Origin: Erythroxylum novogranatense
Lineage: Eukaryota > Streptophyta > Magnoliopsida > Malpighiales > Erythroxylaceae
Direction of reading: 5' to 3'
NCBI GenBank assembly: GCA_029891385.1
Contig: CM057228.1
Span: forward strand, 54,027,783 to 54,091,782
Length of the DNA stretch: 64,000 nt
Shown here: positions 62,419 through 64,000 of the stretch, piece by piece
Layout of the letters: each line of letters starts with the position of its first letter
Position numbering within the stretch: the stretch's first letter is position 1
Translations under genes and position numbers: made by a program
Notes under the pieces: model-generated
Told to the model about the DNA's origin: nothing
The model's database searches: none
Seen by the model: the letters and a program-made list of their open reading frames with translations, nothing else

Positions 62419-64000
62419 TGTAACATCCCATCCCCATAATAAGGGTAGGACCTAAAATTTTAGTACATGTGAGCTCAAAGAGAGATAAAAGGAAATGCAT
62501 TTTTTTGCTCATGGATAATGTTAGCATATATGCACATAAATATTGTATCTTTGCAAAATAAATAAATAAATAATAAGTTTACATGCATTCATTGACAACT
62601 TCCGGGTATGACTGTTTTTAAATCTGATTTTATTGAAAAGGAGAAGTAGAGGGAGTAGAGAGAGTGATCTTAGTATGAGTTATAATAAGGAAAGATTTGG
62701 AAGCAAAATTGGTAGTGATCTGGAAAATGTTCCCTAAGTGTGTTTCAGTCTTTTAGTCACAACGTTTTCTCTAGTTGTCCAAACGAGATGACTCTTAATT
62801 TGGATTAACCGAGAGATATATGGCTACATTTTGTATAAAGACATCGAATTTTAATTCTGTCTTTAAAAGTCTCAAAATTTCATGAAGTTGAGAACTGAGT
62901 GCAGTACATTGGGAGTTGAATGTAAAATTTGTGTTTTGACTTTGGGAGAAAATCTGGATTAATCTAGATAGATTCTGGCAAAGTTGTAGATCTTTCTCTC
63001 ATGTTTCCAACGGTATATAGTATGGAATTTTTGGACATTTAAGTCAAAAGTTATGATTTTTATATGTGGAGATGCAAAAGTAAGACGAAGCAAAAGTAAG
63101 ACGAAGCAAAAATAAGACGAAGCAAAGTAAGACGAAGAAAAAGTAAGACGAAGCAAAAGTAAGACGAAGCAAAGTAAGACGAAACAAAGTAAGACGAAGC
63201 AAAAATAAGATGAAGTAAAAGTAAGACAAAACAAAAGTAAGACAAAGCAAAATAAGACGAAGAAAAAGTAAGACGAAGCAAAGTAAGACGGAAGCATAGT
63301 AAGAAGATGCAAAAGTAAAATGATACAAAAGTCAGAAGGAAGAAGACTCAAAAGAAAAAAATTGTCTTTGAGGTCTTCACGAAAGTTGTAGCTCTTGATG
63401 TTCTCTTTCAAATCATCTAAAGAACGCCTTAGTCAAAAATTTCTAGAGAAAGTTATAATTGTTCCCCAAAACAGGTTCAATATGATGGAGGACAAAAGCA
63501 GATTGGATTCTTTTGGTCATAACTCCCTCTATAGACACCCAAATGACTTGATTATTGAATCATTGGACTTGTAAGACATTGTTCTGAATCTTTAACAAAA
63601 ATAATAGCCCTTGGAATCAAATTGAGAAATATTGAGTGAAAAAGTGAAATGGGTACAGTGAGTGTATTCTTCAATAGTATGAACTGATGTTATTCTATTG
63701 AATATACTTCAGTATTTTGATGATATCTTGATCTGTAGAGCTCCAAATAACATTATTTCTAATTTATGATAAACTAAAGACATGGAGCTACAAATGGTAT
63801 GAAGAATTAGGAATCAAATTCAGTCTCTAAAATGTTTAAATTTCAGATGGAAGTTGAGCATAGTACATTGATTTGGACAAGAGTAGTCCAAAAATATGTG
63901 AAGTATATCTTTTGAATCACTAAACTGAACTGAATGATTTTGATGTCATTAGAAATTTAAGACAATGGGGGACATCTTTTAGAAGAAAGTGTTATGTTAG
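62419..64000 (+). repeat. Gypsy-type LTR, 5' part (runs off the right edge)
   Basis: Begins TGTAACATCCCATCCCC, the usual start of plant gypsy LTRs. It holds no coding region and contains a purine-rich 16-bp tandem repeat. Phrases such as GGTCATAACTCCCTC and AAAGTTGTAGCTCTTGA are typical of such long LTRs. The right end is outside the window. Confidence 0.5.
63070..63330. repeat. 16-bp tandem repeat GCAAAAGTAAGACGAA, about 15 copies
   Basis: Imperfect tandem repeats of 15-16 bp, purine-rich on the plus strand. The Leu/Ser/Phe-rich minus-strand ORFs across it are by-products. Confidence 0.92.

Noticed and set aside
62959..63411. Leu/Ser/Phe-rich minus-strand ORFs resembling membrane proteins
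   Set aside because: They come from the 16-bp tandem repeat read on the opposite strand; three frames look alike.

Overview
This is nuclear DNA of a flowering plant, most likely a eudicot. The support is AT-rich intergenic DNA, GT-AG spliced genes of plant-wide families (a DUF455 ferritin-like protein, mRNA cap guanine-N7 methyltransferase 2, a GAT1-type GABA transporter, a FAX3-like relic), and a dense nest of plant transposons (SIRE/Maximus Ty1-copia, Athila-type Ty3-gypsy, PIF/Harbinger, Tourist-type MITEs, tRNA-derived SINEs, L1-type LINE). I cannot name the species from sequence alone. | Layout: 1-4805 holds two gypsy-type LTRs in inverted orientation. 5561-14029 is a FAX3-like pseudogene (minus) split by a complete SIRE-type copia element (6156-13971). 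15827-17288 is an intact four-exon DUF455 gene (minus). 17485-19067 is a Tourist-like MITE with a large AT-rich hairpin. 19133-22383 is an intact eleven-exon cap methyltransferase gene (plus) with one GC-AG intron. 23989-24920 is a two-exon gene for a small membrane protein with a one-base frame break; a 1.7 kb gag-only retroelement (25010-26696) sits just behind its stop. | 27427-43850 is a 16.4 kb PIF/Harbinger transposon with 20-bp terminal inverted repeats and TAA target duplications. It carries a broken DDE transposase (34951-36326), a Myb/SANT-like ORF (36775-41977) and, unusually, a third ORF (42208-42483) encoding an RNase H1 hybrid-binding/viroplasmin-like domain. Two solo LTRs (27474-30275 and 36910-41085) were inserted into it later. 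| 43915 to roughly 48700 or beyond is a decayed Athila-type gypsy element containing a MITE (46151-46969). 52036-54182 is an intact seven-exon GAT1-type GABA transporter (minus). 55311-55572 is a head-to-head pair of tRNA-related SINE units. 56754-61696 is a second SIRE element (minus), internally deleted, inserted into an L1-type LINE. 62419 to the end is another gypsy-type LTR with a 16-bp tandem repeat. | The host genes have no operon-like relation and unrelated roles (RNA capping, GABA/amino-acid transport, a probable di-iron protein). The structure of the window is mostly a history of nested insertion, deletion and tandem-repeat change. The most unusual point is the RNase H1-type hybrid-binding ORF inside the Harbinger element.
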